Below are positions 4,516 through 6,065 of a stretch of DNA of 6,065 nt, piece after piece. Position numbers and translations under genes: made by a program. This DNA comes from DASXBA01 sp036406475 (GTDB lineage Bacteria > Actinomycetota > Thermoleophilia > Solirubrobacterales > Thermoleophilaceae): NCBI GenBank assembly GCA_036406475.1, contig DASXBA010000141.1:1-6065 (forward strand), in the 5' to 3' direction. Position 1 is the stretch's first letter. Every line of letters begins with the position of its first letter. Under the pieces are notes generated by a model that was not told the origin of the DNA, ran no database searches, and saw only the letters and a program-made list of their open reading frames with translations.

Positions 4516-6065
4516 ACCCGCGTGACGATACAGCCCAGCCGGACGCGGCTGGCGATGCGATACAGCAGGCGGCGGCCCCTGGCTGTGGCCGCGGGGCTGC
4601 TGCTGGGACTCGAGGCGGTTCTCACCGCTGCGGGCGCCGAAGTGCCGGCGCTGACGGTGGCGGCTCTGTTCGTCGTTCCGGGTCTCGCGCTGGTGGCAGT
4701 GCTGCCGGCGGCGGCCCGTCAGAGTTGGTCGGCTGCGCTCGCGGCCGTCCCGGTCCTGGGGTTCGCGGCCACCAGCGTCGCGCTGATCTCACTTGCAAGC
4801 GCTGGCGTGTCCCTGGCGCCGCTGCCGGTTCACCTCGTTCTCGCGGCGCTGGTGGCTGTCGGCTTCGCCCTGCCGCCCCCGGCTCTGCCCGACCGCCCCG
4901 GGCGCGCCGAGGCGCTCGCCGGACTCGGGCTCGTTGGCGCACTCGCCCTCGGAATCGTGCTTCAGCAGCGGGTGATCAACGGCTTTCCGCTGCCGGGCAA
5001 CGATTGGGCCAAGTACGTCCTCTACGGGGACGAGATCCGGGCCCACGGCAAGCTGCTGATCGACAACCCGTTCTGGATGCTCGGCGTCCCGTTCCGAGAC
5101 GACCCTGGTGTCCCGGCGGTCTACGGCGCCTACCTGCGGCTTGCGGACCAGCCCGCACCCGCGGTTGCGCACGGGATCGGGCTGTTCGCCTCGCTTCAGG
5201 TCCTGTCCGTCTTCGCCCTGGTCCGCGCCTTCTGGGGTCGCTTGGCGGCGGTCATCGCCGCGGGACTGTGGGCGGCCCTGCCGCTCAACATCACGCTTCT
5301 GGGCTGGCACGGCCTGGCCAACGCCGCCGCCCTCGCCCTCATGGCGCTGCTCCTGCTCTACGCCACCGCTCTGGTGCGAAACGAGCTGGATGGATCGGCC
5401 GCCGCGGGCGCGGGGCTGACCTTGGTGGCGCTTGCGGCCGTGCACCGGCTCTCGTTCGTCGTGGCGTTGGCGGCGCTGGTCCTCACCCTGGTCACCGTGC
5501 TGGCCTTACGCGGTGATCGCGCCGGCCTGCTGCGGCCGGCCGGAATCGCCGTCGCCTTCGCCATCGTCATCTCGCCGGGCGTGGCCTACGAGCTCGCGAA
5601 GCGCGAGCAGACCTTTGGCGGCACGTTGCACTACACCGCCTACCTCTCCTCGAAGCTCGACCTCGGGCTTCTCATGCGGGACCTCACGGTTCCCTTCGTC
5701 GCCGTTACGGCCGCGGCGGCCGTCGCGGCGCTCCTCCGCGCCCACCACGAACGAGCGTTGATTCCGCTCCTGGGCACGCTGGCCGCGATCGGCCTGCTGG
5801 CCTATTCCTGGGTGGTCCACCTGCCGCTCGACTACACGCGGATGGCCTACTACCTGCCCGTCGCCCTGGTTCCGCTCGCCGCGGTCTTCTTGGCCCGCGC
5901 GGAGAGGTGGCGCGGGGGCGCGGCGGTCGGGGCCGTGCTGGTCGTCTTCCTCGCCGGCACTGCGTTCGCGCAGGGCGACAACGTCAAGCGGTTCTACGCG
6001 TTCGCCAACCGCGGCTCCCTGAGGGGGCTCGACGCCGTTGCCGCAAGCATCGAGCCCCGGGAGGT
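4513..6065 (+). CDS. Polytopic membrane protein, GT-C glycosyltransferase-like, 3' end cut by window
   Basis: The frame is open from the ATG at 4513 to the right edge: 517 codons, no stop, so the C-terminus is missing. The product is very hydrophobic. After a basic N-terminus (R-x-R through R-R-R, residues 10-21) it has about five membrane segments in residues 23-150. A large outward loop follows (about 151-215) with P-G-N-D-W-A-K-Y (161-168), G-D-E-I (172-175) and R-D-D-P (195-198), then many further segments, with G-W-H-G-L-A-N at 264-270. A first large loop with acidic residues followed by repeated membrane helices is the plan of GT-C enzymes, which move sugars from polyprenyl-phosphate carriers outside the membrane. 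This assignment rests on layout only. ATG 4555 (residue 15) is an alternative start; neither start has a clear Shine-Dalgarno. The gene is divergent from the glycoside-hydrolase-like cluster and could share its regulation. It could also be an uncharacterised membrane family without transferase activity. Confidence 0.75.
   Translation, partial: MTRVTIQPSRTRLAMRYSRRRPLAVAAGLLLGLEAVLTAAGAEVPALTVAALFVVPGLALVAVLPAAARQSWSAALAAVPVLGFAATSVALISLASAGVSLAPLPVHLVLAALVAVGFALPPPALPDRPGRAEALAGLGLVGALALGIVLQQRVINGFPLPGNDWAKYVLYGDEIRAHGKLLIDNPFWMLGVPFRDDPGVPAVYGAYLRLADQPAPAVAHGIGLFASLQVLSVFALVRAFWGRLAAVIAAGLWAALPLNITLLGWHGLANAAALALMALLLLYATALVRNELDGSAAAGAGLTLVALAAVHRLSFVVALAALVLTLVTVLALRGDRAGLLRPAGIAVAFAIVISPGVAYELAKREQTFGGTLHYTAYLSSKLDLGLLMRDLTVPFVAVTAAAAVAALLRAHHERALIPLLGTLAAIGLLAYSWVVHLPLDYTRMAYYLPVALVPLAAVFLARAERWRGGAAVGAVLVVFLAGTAFAQGDNVKRFYAFANRGSLRGLDAVAASIEPRE

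Noticed and set aside
4146..4625. Longer version of the small protein starting at 4625
   Set aside because: It would put 37 polar, Ser/Arg-rich residues before a clear signal peptide and overlap the divergent gene by over 100 bp. ATG 4514 is the better start.
4725..5516. 263-codon plus-strand frame and several minus-strand frames over 4622-5820
   Set aside because: They are shadows of the hydrophobic frame 4513-6065, which has continuous membrane-protein composition and runs off the window edge.

Overview
This is a GC-rich window with strong GC bias at third codon positions, ATG/GTG/TTG starts and very tight gene packing. That fits a high-GC actinobacterium, possibly of the Thermoleophilia/Solirubrobacterales type common in soil. 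The lineage is an inference from composition and gene style; no marker gene is present. No rRNA, tRNA, CRISPR array, insertion sequence or obvious long repeat was seen.

Left part (2-1194, + strand): the 3' end of a MarR-type regulator gene overlaps by ATGA with an alpha/beta hydrolase gene. The two look like a small self-contained, translationally coupled regulator/enzyme pair. It ends only 10 bp from the end of the convergent minus-strand cluster.

Middle (1205-4514, - strand, read right to left): a four-gene set with three or four of its products going through or acting at the cell envelope. In transcription order these are a small secreted protein with a C-terminal membrane anchor (4514-4146), a clan-A glycoside-hydrolase-like lipoprotein (4149-3043), its diverged secreted paralogue (2967-1891) and a class I SAM methyltransferase (1894-1205). 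Two junctions are 4-base stop/start overlaps (TTGA, GTGA). The only real gap (75 bp) holds an AGGAGG and a possible hairpin in front of the second hydrolase gene.

Right part (4513-6065, + strand, cut by the window end): a large polytopic membrane protein of GT-C-glycosyltransferase-like appearance. Its ATG shares two bases with the ATG of the minus-strand small protein, so the two transcription units start back to back with no intergenic space.

Taken together, 1205-6065 reads as part of a cell-surface glycan locus: a membrane glycosyltransferase-like protein, two exported glycoside-hydrolase-like proteins, a methyltransferase and an anchored small protein. The most notable point is the tandem hydrolase pair. 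One copy keeps the textbook clan-A active-site motif (W-N-E-P-N). The other has W-G-E-A-S, has gained two cysteines, and has become extremely basic (about +49 net charge against about +3), which suggests a changed or binding role on an anionic polymer.
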